From positions 62,001 through 126,000 of the forward strand of contig CANMFX010000001.1 of assembly GCA_947497315.1 (NCBI GenBank): DNA of 64,000 nucleotides, read 5' to 3'. This DNA is from an uncultured Sphingomonadaceae bacterium. GTDB lineage: Bacteria > Pseudomonadota > Alphaproteobacteria > Sphingomonadales > Sphingomonadaceae. Below, one piece after another: positions 26,686 to 35,923 of this stretch; the first letter of the stretch is position 1; each line of letters opens with the position of its first letter. A program made the position numbers and the translations under genes. The notes beneath the pieces are model-generated. The model did no database searches, was not told the origin of the DNA, and saw nothing but the letters and a program-made list of their open reading frames with translations.

Positions 26686-28164
26686 CTAGAACAAATCCTG
26701 TTGCCTGTCATCCGCCGGTTTTTTGATTTTGCCAGGCTTGAGCTTCGCCTTTTTTGCCGGTTGCTGCGGTTTTGCAGCCGACTCCTCAGTGATCTGAGCA
26801 CCAACTTCACCATCTTGAAAGTGTAAATTTACAGCGCCAGCACTTATCGCCGCTTTGCGACTACCAACAAATGTTCCATCCAACGAAGATATCCTTGCAT
26901 ATCCTCGCTTTAGCGGGCCATCCGGCGACACTTGCTGCGCCAACCGCCACAGGCTGTCCAATCGCTGCCTCGCATCATCCAAAGGCCGCTTGACCAGCAC
27001 TACCGGCAAATCAAGCCGTTCTAGTCGGCTTTTTGCCGCTTCGAGCCGTTGGCGGAGAATCGCAGGGCGAAGGGCACCTTCCGATGCCGAAAAACGGCTG
27101 CGCGCCTGGGCAACATTCTGCCCCATAGCATATTTCATGCCATCGGATAGCTCGTCCAGCCTCTGCTGATGCGGGCGGAGCAAATCTGTTAGTGCGGGCA
27201 TCAGGCGGCGTTGCGCTTCAAGCCTTTCCGATGCCGTTGCAAAACTGCGCTGCATCGATCGCCCCATACGCGCTTTCGATTCACTTAGCGATGCCAGCCA
27301 CTCGGCCCGCACCGGCACCGCCATTTCCGCTGCCGCTGTTGGGGTTGGTGCGCGCAGGTCCGCCGCAAAGTCACTTAATGTCGTATCGGTTTCATGGCCA
27401 ACAGCAGAGATAACCGGAATGGAACAGTCGGCAATCGCCCGCACCACTTCTTCTTCGTTGAAGCTCCACAAGTCTTCGATCGACCCGCCGCCCCGCGCGA
27501 CCATAACCAGATCGGGCTTGGTCATACCACTATCGGTTTGCATGTTTGAAAAGCCGTTAATTGCACCGGCAATCTGTTTGGATGCACCCTCGCCCTGCAC
27601 CAGCACTGGCCAAACGACCACATGACTGGGGCAGCGGTCGGCCAAGCGATGCAATATATCGCGGATCACCGAGCCGGTCGGCGATGTCACAACGCCAATG
27701 GTCTTGGGAAGAAAGGGTATCGCGCGCTTTCGATCCTGGTCGAACAACCCTTCGGCCTGCAATTTGGCCTTCAGCTTTTCGAAAAGCTGCATCAGCGCGC
27801 CCTCACCCGCCAATTCCATTTTTTCAATTACGACCTGATATTTGGACCGGCCGGGGTAGGTGGTCAGCTTGCCGGACACGACAACTTCGATCCCGTCCTC
27901 CGGCTGGAAAGGCAGACGCCCCGCATTGCCCTTCCACATCACGCCGTCGAGCACTGCCTTGTCATCTTTCAGCGCCAGATAAACATGGCCGGACGCCGCC
28001 CGTTTGTAGCCCGAAATCTCGCCTTTGATCCTTACGTAACCAAAGCGATCTTCGACAACCCGTTTCAGCGTACCGGATATTTCTGACACGGATAAAGGAG
28101 CAGCATTGTCGCCAGCGCCGCTCTCGGCTAACAGCTTCGCGTCTAAAGAAAGAGAGTCGTCCAT
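26686..28164 (-). CDS. xseA: Exodeoxyribonuclease VII large subunit
   Basis: Catalytic subunit of exonuclease VII, which degrades single-stranded DNA in both directions in repair. 492 residues: the N-terminal OB-fold ([46 protein letters not shown]) is followed by the nuclease core with the [37 protein letters not shown] and [28 protein letters not shown] motifs. A coiled-coil region and a Lys-rich tail complete it. Its ATG (28162-28164) overlaps the purD ATG on the opposite strand. The small subunit gene xseB is not in the window. Confidence 0.95.
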   Translation of the reverse strand: MDDSLSLDAKLLAESGAGDNAAPLSVSEISGTLKRVVEDRFGYVRIKGEISGYKRAASGHVYLALKDDKAVLDGVMWKGNAGRLPFQPEDGIEVVVSGKLTTYPGRSKYQVVIEKMELAGEGALMQLFEKLKAKLQAEGLFDQDRKRAIPFLPKTIGVVTSPTGSVIRDILHRLADRCPSHVVVWPVLVQGEGASKQIAGAINGFSNMQTDSGMTKPDLVMVARGGGSIEDLWSFNEEEVVRAIADCSIPVISAVGHETDTTLSDFAADLRAPTPTAAAEMAVPVRAEWLASLSESKARMGRSMQRSFATASERLEAQRRLMPALTDLLRPHQQRLDELSDGMKYAMGQNVAQARSRFSASEGALRPAILRQRLEAAKSRLERLDLPVVLVKRPLDDARQRLDSLWRLAQQVSPDGPLKRGYARISSLDGTFVGSRKAAISAGAVNLHFQDGEVGAQITEESAAKPQQPAKKAKLKPGKIKKPADDRQQDLF

Positions 28165-29443
28165 GAATATCCTGTTGCTCGGGTCCGGTGGTCGTGAACA
28201 TGCCTTGGCATGGAAGCTGGCGCAATCCCCGTCTGTAGAGAAATTTTACACCAGCCCGGGCAATCCCGGCATCGGGCACCATGCGGAATGCGTGAAACTG
28301 GATGTATTGGATCACGCGGCGGTAATCCAGTTCTGCGGGCGAAACAGGATTGATCTGGTCGTTGTCGGTCCGGAAGCCCCGCTGGTTGACGGCTTGGCTG
28401 AAAGCCTTCGCAGTGCGGACATATTGGTGTTCGGGCCAGACAAAGCCCCCGCTCAACTGGAAGGGTCCAAGGGCTTCACAAAAGATCTTTGTGCGCGTGC
28501 AAATATTCCGACTGCCGGTTATGTTCGTACCACCAACCAATCTGACGCTTTGGCGGCACTTGAAAAATTTGCAATTCCGGTAGTTATCAAAGCTGACGGC
28601 CTTGCCGCGGGAAAAGGCGTCATCATTGCCGAAACCCGTGCCCAAGCCGAAGAAGCCATTGAGATGATGTTTGAGGGCGGTTTTGGCGATGCTGGCGCGG
28701 AGGTGGTGATCGAGGAATTTCTCACGGGCGAGGAAGCAAGCTTCTTTGCGATTACCGATGGCAAAAACGTCATACCGTTCGGCACCGCACAAGATCATAA
28801 ACGCGTAGGCGAAGGGGATATCGGTCCGAATACCGGCGGCATGGGCGCCTATAGCCCTGCGCCCGTTCTGACGACGGCGTTGCAAAAACAGGTCATGGAC
28901 GAGATCATCCGACCTACGGTTGATACTCTTGCGGCTGAGGGTAAGCCATATAGCGGCGTCCTGTTTGCCGGCCTCATGCTAACCGAAACAGGTCCACAGT
29001 TGATTGAATATAACGCCCGCTTTGGAGATCCTGAATGTCAGGTGCTGATGATGCGGCTTCAGTCCGATCTCGCCGCGATCATGCTGGCCACCGCCAAAGG
29101 TCAGCTTGGCCAGATCAGTGCGCCAGAATTTGATACGCGATCGGCCCTAACCGTTGTGATGGCAGCGAAGGGCTATCCCAGCACCCCGGAAAAAGGCGGA
29201 AAAATCCAGAATCTTGCCCGTGCTGAGCGCGAAGGCACAAAAATCTTTCATGCAGGAACCGCCGAGGTTGACGGCAAGCTGGTCGCCAATGGTGGTCGGG
29301 TGCTCAACGTCACCGCGCTGGGTCACAACACGACCGAAGCACAAACCAAAGCCTATGCCGCTGTGGACCAGATTGACTTTGAAAGCGGGTTTTGCCGCCG
29401 CGATATCGGTTGGCGAGAAGTCGGCCGCGAAAGAGCAGTGTAG
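28163..29443 (+). CDS. purD: Phosphoribosylamine-glycine ligase
   Basis: Catalyses the second step of purine synthesis: phosphoribosylamine plus glycine plus ATP gives GAR. 426 residues, standard length. The N-terminus [22 protein letters not shown] fixes the start at 28163. The ATP-grasp domain shows [19 protein letters not shown] and [20 protein letters not shown], then the family signature [14 protein letters not shown]. The C-terminus [14 protein letters not shown] is also typical. The ORF runs 57 bases upstream into xseA but that part is not purD. Its ribosome site (GAGAG) lies inside the xseA coding sequence. Confidence 0.96.
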   Translation: MNILLLGSGGREHALAWKLAQSPSVEKFYTSPGNPGIGHHAECVKLDVLDHAAVIQFCGRNRIDLVVVGPEAPLVDGLAESLRSADILVFGPDKAPAQLEGSKGFTKDLCARANIPTAGYVRTTNQSDALAALEKFAIPVVIKADGLAAGKGVIIAETRAQAEEAIEMMFEGGFGDAGAEVVIEEFLTGEEASFFAITDGKNVIPFGTAQDHKRVGEGDIGPNTGGMGAYSPAPVLTTALQKQVMDEIIRPTVDTLAAEGKPYSGVLFAGLMLTETGPQLIEYNARFGDPECQVLMMRLQSDLAAIMLATAKGQLGQISAPEFDTRSALTVVMAAKGYPSTPEKGGKIQNLARAEREGTKIFHAGTAEVDGKLVANGGRVLNVTALGHNTTEAQTKAYAAVDQIDFESGFCRRDIGWREVGRERAV

Positions 29444-29495
29444 TCAACGCATCTGCAATAACCGCAGCGCGACCATGCAAAAGGCTGGATTGAAA

Positions 29496-29903
29496 TCAAT
29501 CATCGGCCTCACGGCGCTCTGCAAACCATTGCCGGATACGCGCTGACTGACAGCCGGTAAAACCGTTTGTACCGACTACCGAGCAGCTATTTGGTCGGCC
29601 GGCACGGGCTGCATCTTCATGAAGCGCAACCGTCGAAGACCAGCTGTGATCGACCGCCAACTCCTCTTCAGTTTTGCGTAACTCTTTAGGTATGCGATAT
29701 CTCTCAGATTCCGGTTGTTTTGCGCAGACAACAATCTCGTCCTCACTTTCCGGCTCCGGACATTCTTCTTCACCAAAGGTCACAAGCACCGAAAGCCTTT
29801 CCGGCATTTTCTGTGGTTCGGGTGCCGCCGAAACGGACCCAAAGGCCAGAATGTTCAAGGTCATGAAAAGGGCAAATCGTCCTGAAACCATGCTTTGAAA
29901 CAT
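29496..29903 (-). CDS. Small secreted protein, unknown function
   Basis: 135 residues with a signal peptide (ALFMTLNILAFGSVSAAP). The mature part has EECPEPESEDEIVVCAKQPESERYRIPKELR followed by a Ser/Trp stretch and SCSVVGTNGFTGCQSARIRQW, a pattern (C-P-x(5)-EIVVCA-x(3)-ESERYRIP and SC-x-VG-x-x-G-x-TGC) that I recognise from conserved sphingomonad hypothetical proteins. Four Cys suggest two disulphides. No function is known to me. Convergent with purD, 52 bases apart. Confidence 0.7.
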   Translation of the reverse strand: MFQSMVSGRFALFMTLNILAFGSVSAAPEPQKMPERLSVLVTFGEEECPEPESEDEIVVCAKQPESERYRIPKELRKTEEELAVDHSWSSTVALHEDAARAGRPNSCSVVGTNGFTGCQSARIRQWFAERREADD

Positions 29904-30050
29904 TACGCTGCCTTTCTCTAAACCGGGAAGGTTTTGCCTTACTGCACCGGTTGCCTTTCATGTGTTTGGCAGCACTTTGCTGTCGGCCATCTGAACAAAA
30001 TGTCCAAATTCCCAATGATCGGAGAAAACGAATCTTTCAGGTCGCCGTTT

Positions 30051-31232
30051 TCAGACCGTCGTCACATCATGTCCGTAGAGCCATGCAAGCTTCTGGGCAG
30101 CCAAGTCGGGTTTGATCTTGTCCGCTACCCACATCGGGCCGTAGGTCGCCAGCTTTCCTCTAGTGGTGCGCTGATGGAACATATCCATATTCGCCCGGGC
30201 AGCGGCCTGTACCCTTGCTGTGCGATCATGGCGCGCGTCAAAATAGGCTGTCAACGCCGCGACATAGCCATCATCTTGAGCGAGATGGTGCGCGAGAACA
30301 TAACCATCCTCAATCGCCTGGACCGCGCCTTGTGCCATGAAGGGCAGCATCGGATGGCAAGCATCTCCCAACAGGGCGACCCGGCCGTCAACCCACCGGT
30401 CCAGCGGTGCACGATCAAAAAGCGCCCAGCGATAATGATCGTCAGCTTGCTCAAGTAGGGTGGTGATAGTCGGGTGCCAGCCGGCAAAATCAGTCAGAGC
30501 ATCAGCGCGGCTGCCCTGCTCTGTCCAACTTTCGTTGGTCCAGTCATCGCGCTCAACCACACCAACAAAATTGGCCAGCTTGCCGCCGCGCAAAAGATAG
30601 GTAACGGCATGCTTACCTTCACCGAACCATGCGCTGGACACTGGTAACGGGGCATTGCGGCCCAGTTTTTCAATCGGAACCACAGCGCGCCAGGCTACGT
30701 TTCCTGTAAAATCGGGATCGTCCGGGCCAATCATCTGCGCCCGAATTGTCGATCGGATCCCATCCGCGCCGATAACGATATCGCCTGCGATCCTCGACCC
30801 ATCTGCAAGCACGACCCAAGCCTCATTCTCATTCTGCCCGTAACCCGTCACAGCGGCATCTGTCCTGACAGCTCCCGGCATGCGATCATCGACAGCCTCC
30901 TGCAACACACCAATCAGATCGGCCCGGTGGATGTGCAGATAGGGCGCTCCAAAAGTTTCTTCATAGCCAGCCATCGAGGCCGTAAGAATCGGCTGACCAG
31001 ACTGGCCCATACGAAACTGGGTAGCTCTTGGGCGAAAACCCACAGCTTCAATCTGCTTATCTATGCCAAGAGCGCGCAGCACCTTCATGCCGTTCGGGCT
31101 GATCTGGATGCCCGCACCAATTTCGCCAAGTGCAGGGGCTTGTTCACAAATTGTGACGTCCCAGCCAAATTTATGGAAGCACAGCGCGGCGTTCAGTCCG
31201 CCAATACCGCCCCCTGCAATCACCGCCCTCAT
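30051..31232 (-). CDS. FAD-dependent monooxygenase (salicylate hydroxylase / NicC-like)
   Basis: 393 residues of the class A flavoprotein monooxygenase type. It has the N-terminal FAD fold GGGIGGLNAALCFHKFGWDVTICEQ, the DG motif in GDIVIGADGIRSTIR and the second FAD motif VALLGDACHPMLPFMAQGA. These enzymes hydroxylate aromatic or heteroaromatic acids with NAD(P)H and oxygen. It starts 4 bases after the isochorismatase-like gene, so the two form an operon. A pairing of this kind occurs in nicotinate breakdown (NicC with NicF), but no other Nic enzyme is in view, so the substrate is open. Confidence 0.85.
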   Translation of the reverse strand: MRAVIAGGGIGGLNAALCFHKFGWDVTICEQAPALGEIGAGIQISPNGMKVLRALGIDKQIEAVGFRPRATQFRMGQSGQPILTASMAGYEETFGAPYLHIHRADLIGVLQEAVDDRMPGAVRTDAAVTGYGQNENEAWVVLADGSRIAGDIVIGADGIRSTIRAQMIGPDDPDFTGNVAWRAVVPIEKLGRNAPLPVSSAWFGEGKHAVTYLLRGGKLANFVGVVERDDWTNESWTEQGSRADALTDFAGWHPTITTLLEQADDHYRWALFDRAPLDRWVDGRVALLGDACHPMLPFMAQGAVQAIEDGYVLAHHLAQDDGYVAALTAYFDARHDRTARVQAAARANMDMFHQRTTRGKLATYGPMWVADKIKPDLAAQKLAWLYGHDVTTV

Positions 31233-31236
31233 GTAC

Positions 31237-31926
31237 CTAGCCCTCGTGTGTGGACAGGGTCTGGAAGTAGCTTTCTATTTCCGCGAGACTTTTGAGATCG
31301 GCATATTTTTGGCTGAGGTCAAAAAGATTTGCAGATTGCACTTGCGGATCACGATCGCCGCAAGCCTCTGTCGCCACGATTGGACGAAATCCATATTGCA
31401 GCGCATCCAGCGTCGAGGCGCGGACACATCCGGATGTCGAGAAACCGGCCAGCAGACATGTGTCCACTCGTAGCATATTGAGTGTCGAGGCCAGACTGGT
31501 GCCGAAGAAGGCGCTGGGATATTGTTTAGTGATCACAATATCACCCTGCTGCGGTTGCAACCGATCATCAAATTCGGCCAGTCGCTCACCTTTTTGGAAC
31601 AGCGATAACGCTTTGACTTTCTGGTAAAACATACCCCCATCAGCCCCGCCGCGCATATATTCGACGCGGGTAAAAATGATCGGAACCCCATGACCTCGCG
31701 CCATGTCCGCAAGAGAGATCATCGCCTGAAATGCATCCTCCGAACCCACATAAAGCGGAGCATCTGGCTCTATATATGCCTTTGCCGCGTCAATCAGGAT
31801 AACCGCTGGCTTCATCCCGAAACCTACTTCTCCGCCGAAGCCAGCAGCGCTATAATCATCTTGAAGGTCAGACACTTTTTTGCTCCCTATTTGCGCCAGC
31901 TTAAGTGCAAGCTTGGTTCCCTGCAA
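31237..31926 (-). CDS. Isochorismatase-like cysteine hydrolase
   Basis: 229 residues with the catalytic triad of the family in place: Asp46 (AVILIDAAKA), Lys134 (VITKQYPSAFFGT) and Cys167 (GFSTSGCVRAS). The pre-domain DDYSAAGFGGEVGFGMKPA resembles N-carbamoylsarcosine amidase and maleamate amidohydrolase relatives more than true isochorismatases. It probably hydrolyses an amide or carbamoyl bond. First gene of the operon with the FAD monooxygenase, suggesting sequential steps in breakdown of an aromatic or heterocyclic compound. An inverted repeat lies just upstream. Confidence 0.85.
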   Translation of the reverse strand: MQGTKLALKLAQIGSKKVSDLQDDYSAAGFGGEVGFGMKPAVILIDAAKAYIEPDAPLYVGSEDAFQAMISLADMARGHGVPIIFTRVEYMRGGADGGMFYQKVKALSLFQKGERLAEFDDRLQPQQGDIVITKQYPSAFFGTSLASTLNMLRVDTCLLAGFSTSGCVRASTLDALQYGFRPIVATEACGDRDPQVQSANLFDLSQKYADLKSLAEIESYFQTLSTHEG

Positions 31927-31945
31927 ATGGTCATTCTATTTTCAT

Positions 31946-31976
31946 AAACCTGGAGCGCAGACGCATAAACAGGTTT
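31946..31976. promoter_or_regulatory. Inverted repeat upstream of the hydrolase-monooxygenase operon
   Basis: AAACCTG (31946-31952) and CAGGTTT (31970-31976) form a perfect 7-bp inverted repeat with a 17-base gap, 20 bases before the start of the isochorismatase-like gene. Such spacing suits a dimeric regulator on two turns of DNA. No regulator gene is adjacent. Confidence 0.35.
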
Positions 31977-32092
31977 GGAGCCGGCGACGGACTGCGGATT
32001 TTACATCCTGTCGTCACTTAGTCGATTGCCAGCAACGCTTTGACTTTGCATAGAGTATCCGGGGCAGCTCAAATTTGCGGGAGCATTGGGAT

Positions 32093-32896
32093 TTGAAAAA
32101 CGACGAAACCTTACTCACACGGCGGCAGATCATGGTGATTGCCGCTCTTGCCGGCGGGATCAGCGCAAGCGCGCCCTTGCATGCACAGTTTAACCTTAAA
32201 AAAGGCCTGGGAGCGGTCGGCAAAGTTGCCAAAGCCGGCTCTTATAATGATGAGGAAATGGCGGTCTATTTTGATCAGATGGCGGCCGATATGGATAGCC
32301 GTAATCCGGTTGCGAAGGCAAATGACCCTTATGGCAAACGCATTGCCAATCTGTCGAAAGGCTTGAAAAATCATGATGGGCTTGACCTTGATATTAAAGC
32401 TTATCTGGTCCGCGATGTGAACGCCTTTGCCATGGCCAATGGCACAATCCGCGTTTTTGCAGGGCTGATGGATGCGTTTACCGATGACGAGATCCGTTAT
32501 GTGATCGGTCATGAGATCGGCCATGTTAAAGAGGGCCACACCAAGAAACGCATGCAGGGCGCGTTGCAGAAGGAAGCCGCGCTCGGCGTTGCTGATGCAG
32601 CAGGCGGCAAGGTTGGCAAAATTGCCAATTCCAAGCTCGGTAAGCTGTTCGGCGATGTGATCAGTTCACAGCATTCCCAAAAGCATGAGAAAGAGGCGGA
32701 CGATTACGCCATGGCCTTCATGAAGCAGAAACAATATGATCCAATGGCCTGTGTTACTGCGCTCGACAAGCTTGCCGGTATGGGCGGCGGAGGCGGCGGT
32801 CTGCCCTGGTTGCAAACCCATCCAAGCCCGGAAGCCCGGTCCAAACGGATGCGCAAGCAACTCGCTCTTACCATGCCGGATATGCAGCTCGGCTGA
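32093..32896 (+). CDS. M48 family metalloprotease
   Basis: A secreted or membrane-attached zinc peptidase, about 267 residues. The zinc motif HEIGH (about 140-144) lies in YVIGHEIGHVKEGHTKKRMQGAL, with the third ligand in the later HEKEADDYAMAFM. The C-terminal LPWLQTHPSPEARSKRM is typical of M48 (BepA/LoiP-like) proteins that clear misfolded outer-membrane proteins. No ATG gives a full signal peptide. The TTG at 32093 (GGGAG eight bases ahead) gives MKNDETLLTRRQIMVIAALAGG, with a twin-arginine-like TRRQIM, so Tat export is possible. The TTG at 32075 is an alternative. Confidence 0.85.
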   Translation: MKNDETLLTRRQIMVIAALAGGISASAPLHAQFNLKKGLGAVGKVAKAGSYNDEEMAVYFDQMAADMDSRNPVAKANDPYGKRIANLSKGLKNHDGLDLDIKAYLVRDVNAFAMANGTIRVFAGLMDAFTDDEIRYVIGHEIGHVKEGHTKKRMQGALQKEAALGVADAAGGKVGKIANSKLGKLFGDVISSQHSQKHEKEADDYAMAFMKQKQYDPMACVTALDKLAGMGGGGGGLPWLQTHPSPEARSKRMRKQLALTMPDMQLG

Positions 32897-32904
32897 CGTT
32901 TTAA

Positions 32905-32951
32905 CTGACTGGATTATGTAATACCATATCATGCGTTCATAATCCAGTCAG
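32905..32951. repeat. Perfect 14-bp inverted repeat
   Basis: CTGACTGGATTATG (32905-32918) and CATAATCCAGTCAG (32938-32951) pair perfectly around a 19-base loop. It starts 9 bases after the M48 stop. It could be a factor-independent RNA-stabilising hairpin or weak terminator, but no T run follows on either strand. Confidence 0.7.
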
Positions 32952-33002
32952 CTTGCTCTTGGCACCTTCTGTCCCGGGTCGAACATGTGGGAAGAGGGTG
33001 AC

Positions 33003-34769
33003 ATGCTGCGTTTCTCGAATATTTCCAAAGCCTTATGCGGACTGGCTGCGGTCAGTCTGATTGGCAGCCCGGTGACCGCACCGCTTGAAGCGCAATCCAG
33101 GCAAGGTAAACGGCCTGACCTGGTACGATTGCCGCCGCCCCATCCGGTCAATTGTAGTATCTTTGGATATCAGGACCGCGAACGAAAAATAATCAGAGTG
33201 CCGAGGCGAGCCGCGAGCGGTATATCCCCCACAGCAGTTCCTTCGCCACCACCCCCTGCGACAGCAAAGTCGTCTGCTGGCAAAGGCAATATCGGTAGCC
33301 CGGTTAGCAACGTAAGGCGCATCGCAGCGCCTGGCCCCTATCCTTATCCATACCCTCGCCCGCCGCAGTCACAGGATCGCGAAAAATATGCCGGTGAAGC
33401 AGTAGCGAGCATCAAGCGGGTTGCCGATGAACCGGTATCTACCTTTGCCGTGGATGTTGATACCGGCAGTTATTCCAATGTCCGCCGTTTCCTCAACGAT
33501 GGGAAAATGCCGCCGGAGGCCGCGGTACGAACGGAAGAGTTGATCAACTATTTCCGCTATGACTATCCTGCGCCCTCCAGCCGGGAAACACCCTTCAGCG
33601 TGTCTACCGATCTTTCAACCACACCATGGAATGATTCCAGCCGTCTGCTGCGCATCGGCTTGCGCGGCTATGATGTGGGTAGCAGCGAACGACCTCGCGC
33701 CAATCTGGTTTTCCTAGTTGATGTATCTGGCTCAATGAATAACAAAGACAAATTGCCATTGGTCAAATCAACACTGACCGCGCTTGCCGGCGAACTGCGA
33801 GACGATGACCGCGTTTCCATTGTTGTCTATTCCGGTACAGTCGGTTTACTGCTCGCACCGACGTCTAATAAAGAGCATGTCAAAGAAGCGGTAAATTGCC
33901 TTTATGCCCGCGGATCAACGGCCGGTGGTGACGCTCTCAAACTCGCCTATTCCACAGCCCGCAAAAACTTTCTGAAGGACGGTATCAACCGGATCATCAT
34001 GGCAACCGATGGTGATTTCAATGTCGGCACCTCCAATACCGACGAGTTGAAAAAAATGGTTGCGAAAGAACGAGAGTCCGGCGTCAACTTGACCATGCTC
34101 GGCTATGGCACTGGCAATATCCGTGATGAGTTGATGGAAGGCATAGCCAATGTCGGCAATGGCAATTACGCTTATATAGACAGCGCAATGGAAGCCCAAA
34201 AAGTGCTTGGCGAAGAACTCAGCTCCACTCTGTTCACTATCGCCAAGGACGTAAAAATACAGATCGAATTCAACCCCGCTCACGTGAAGGAATATCGCCT
34301 GATCGGTTATGAAAACCGGCTTCTCGCGGAAGAAGATTTTGACAATGACAAAATTGATGCGGGCGACATTGGTGCCGGTCATCAGGTCACCGCTCTTTAT
34401 GAAGTCATGCCGGCTGGATCATCTGGCTGGTTACCCAAACGCCGTTATGCGGGCAATCGCACTGCCCCGCCACAGCCGGATTTTGGTGGCGAAATGGCGC
34501 AGATAAAATTGCGCTATAAATTACCTGACGGGACAGAATCCCGGCTCATGCAGCTACAAATTTCCGCCGATGGATTGAAAAACGCATCCGCGCCGAGCGG
34601 GGATATGGCCTTTGCCGTAGCAGTGGCTGCTTTCGGTCAAAAGCTGCGTGGTGACAAATATCTTGGTGATTACGAGTTCCGGAACATTCAGCAGTTATCC
34701 GGTAACGGTGGTGATTTCTGGCGTCAGGAATTCCGCAAACTGAATGATTTAGCCCGCAGTCAGAGCTGA
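33003..34769 (+). CDS. VWA domain-containing protein (YfbK type)
   Basis: 588 residues. A signal peptide (AVSLIGSPVTAPLEAQS) leads into a Pro-rich spacer (about 70-125). A domain that precedes VWA in this family (STFAVDVDTGSYSNVRRFLNDGKMPP) follows, and then the von Willebrand A domain with an intact metal site DVSGS (Asp240, Ser242, Ser244). The C-terminal part (QVTALYEVMPAG, VAAFGQKLRGDKYLGDYEF) matches DUF3520. Proteins with this layout are periplasmic and of unclear function. The start at 33003 has GAGGG four bases ahead. Confidence 0.88.
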   Translation: MLRFSNISKALCGLAAVSLIGSPVTAPLEAQSRQGKRPDLVRLPPPHPVNCSIFGYQDRERKIIRVPRRAASGISPTAVPSPPPPATAKSSAGKGNIGSPVSNVRRIAAPGPYPYPYPRPPQSQDREKYAGEAVASIKRVADEPVSTFAVDVDTGSYSNVRRFLNDGKMPPEAAVRTEELINYFRYDYPAPSSRETPFSVSTDLSTTPWNDSSRLLRIGLRGYDVGSSERPRANLVFLVDVSGSMNNKDKLPLVKSTLTALAGELRDDDRVSIVVYSGTVGLLLAPTSNKEHVKEAVNCLYARGSTAGGDALKLAYSTARKNFLKDGINRIIMATDGDFNVGTSNTDELKKMVAKERESGVNLTMLGYGTGNIRDELMEGIANVGNGNYAYIDSAMEAQKVLGEELSSTLFTIAKDVKIQIEFNPAHVKEYRLIGYENRLLAEEDFDNDKIDAGDIGAGHQVTALYEVMPAGSSGWLPKRRYAGNRTAPPQPDFGGEMAQIKLRYKLPDGTESRLMQLQISADGLKNASAPSGDMAFAVAVAAFGQKLRGDKYLGDYEFRNIQQLSGNGGDFWRQEFRKLNDLARSQS

Positions 34770-34978
34770 TGATGATTCGAACTCCGCTGCGCTGCGGCAC
34801 CAAGGCAGCAGGCCATTAACCATCTTTGCTAAGCAATTGTCTCATATGGGGACAAATTCAGCCCGTCTCGTCGGATATTTGGCGTTTGCGCCCCACAGCG
34901 AAACTGGACTTGCCCCTGATTATCCTCCATTTTAGCGGATCGATAAAACATGACATGAATTGAGTAAGGGGTTCAGTG

Positions 34979-35731
34979 ATGGAAGTTGGGGGTAAGATAT
35001 TAACGGGCGCCGCTGTGACGGCATTGCTGGCCGTCGTTGGGCACTATGCCACTGGCGACGGATATATATCTGGCCTTGAAAAGGCCGCCCAGACGGAAAT
35101 CACCGCGCAGGGCATGGACGGCGTCACGGTCGCATTTGGTCGTGAACCTTTGTCTCGCAAAGCGGTGCTGGATGGTGATGTTTCCGAAGATATGAAACAA
35201 AAGGCGCTCAACACAATCGCCGCCATTCCCGGTGTGTCCGGTGCAGCCTGGGCTGGCAGCGATCTGGTTGCCGAAACGGACAACAGCACCGCAAATGTCG
35301 ATCCGGCCGCACAAACAGCGATAGCGGAATGCCAATCGGCGGTAGATAAGGCAATGGACGGCAAGAAACTCAGTTTCCGGTCAGGCAGCGCCTACATATC
35401 ACCAGCCTCAAACAAAATTCTGGATGATGTGGCCGCAGCGCTAGAACCATGTTCCGGTCTGGCCATAGCTGTCGGCGGTCATACGGACGACAATGGTAAT
35501 GCCGAAGTCAATAAAATCCTCTCACAGGAACGCGCCGACCGGGTTCGTGCAGGCCTGATTGAGCGCGGCATCGCCGAGAACCGTGTCACGGCAACAGGCT
35601 TTGGTGCCGAACAGCCGCTGGCGACCGGAAGTGATCCGGAAGCAGATGCACGGAACCGCCGAATTGAATTCAAGGTGCAGGCGGCAGATAAAAAAGCGAC
35701 AAATGATGCGAATTCGCAACAGGGGGAATGA
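34979..35731 (+). CDS. OmpA family protein with BON-like N-terminal domain
   Basis: 250 residues. An N-terminal membrane anchor or signal (KILTGAAVTALLAVVGHYATG) is followed by a BON-like module (AQGMDGVTVAFGREPLSRKAVLDGDV, then KALNTIAAIPGVSGAAW). The C-terminal OmpA domain has ISPASNKILDDVAAALEPC, GGHTDDNGNAEVNKILSQERADRVRAGL and DARNRRIEF, including the Asp and Arg that hold peptidoglycan diaminopimelate. The start is the ATG at 34979 with AAGGGG seven bases ahead; a GTG directly before it is less likely. First of three closely spaced membrane-protein genes (34979-36565), probably one operon. Confidence 0.88.
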   Translation: MEVGGKILTGAAVTALLAVVGHYATGDGYISGLEKAAQTEITAQGMDGVTVAFGREPLSRKAVLDGDVSEDMKQKALNTIAAIPGVSGAAWAGSDLVAETDNSTANVDPAAQTAIAECQSAVDKAMDGKKLSFRSGSAYISPASNKILDDVAAALEPCSGLAIAVGGHTDDNGNAEVNKILSQERADRVRAGLIERGIAENRVTATGFGAEQPLATGSDPEADARNRRIEFKVQAADKKATNDANSQQGE

Positions 35732-35734
35732 ACC

Positions 35735-35836
35735 ATGCCACTATTAATCGAAAATCTGTTGCTCCTGCTGGTGACTTTTGCAATTGGCCTCGGGATTGGA
35801 TGGCTCATCTGGGGTCGCAATCGCGACGAGATTTAA
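35735..35836 (+). CDS. Small single-span membrane protein (33 residues)
   Basis: MPLLIENLLLLLVTFAIGLG is followed by IGWLIWGRNRDEI, giving one transmembrane helix with a short charged tail. An AGGGGG ribosome site stands 8 bases upstream, and the ATG is only 4 bases after the OmpA/BON stop, so translation is well supported. The next gene begins with a similar helix and the same pattern (LLIG/GLGIG, W, then G-R-x-x/S). Function unknown; probably a subunit or assembly factor of an OmpA-linked membrane complex. Confidence 0.6.
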   Translation: MPLLIENLLLLLVTFAIGLGIGWLIWGRNRDEI

Positions 35837-35923
35837 CTGCAGTTTTGAATGGGACTGGCTTGCAGCGCAAATATATAGCCGCGCAGCCAACCATGTTTGG
35901 CTTGAATATAGGGGTTTAAAATA

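Noticed and set aside
27962-28885. 307-codon minus-strand frame over the xseA/purD junction
   Set aside because: Antisense to purD, whose motifs are complete; the translated product has no recognisable domain.
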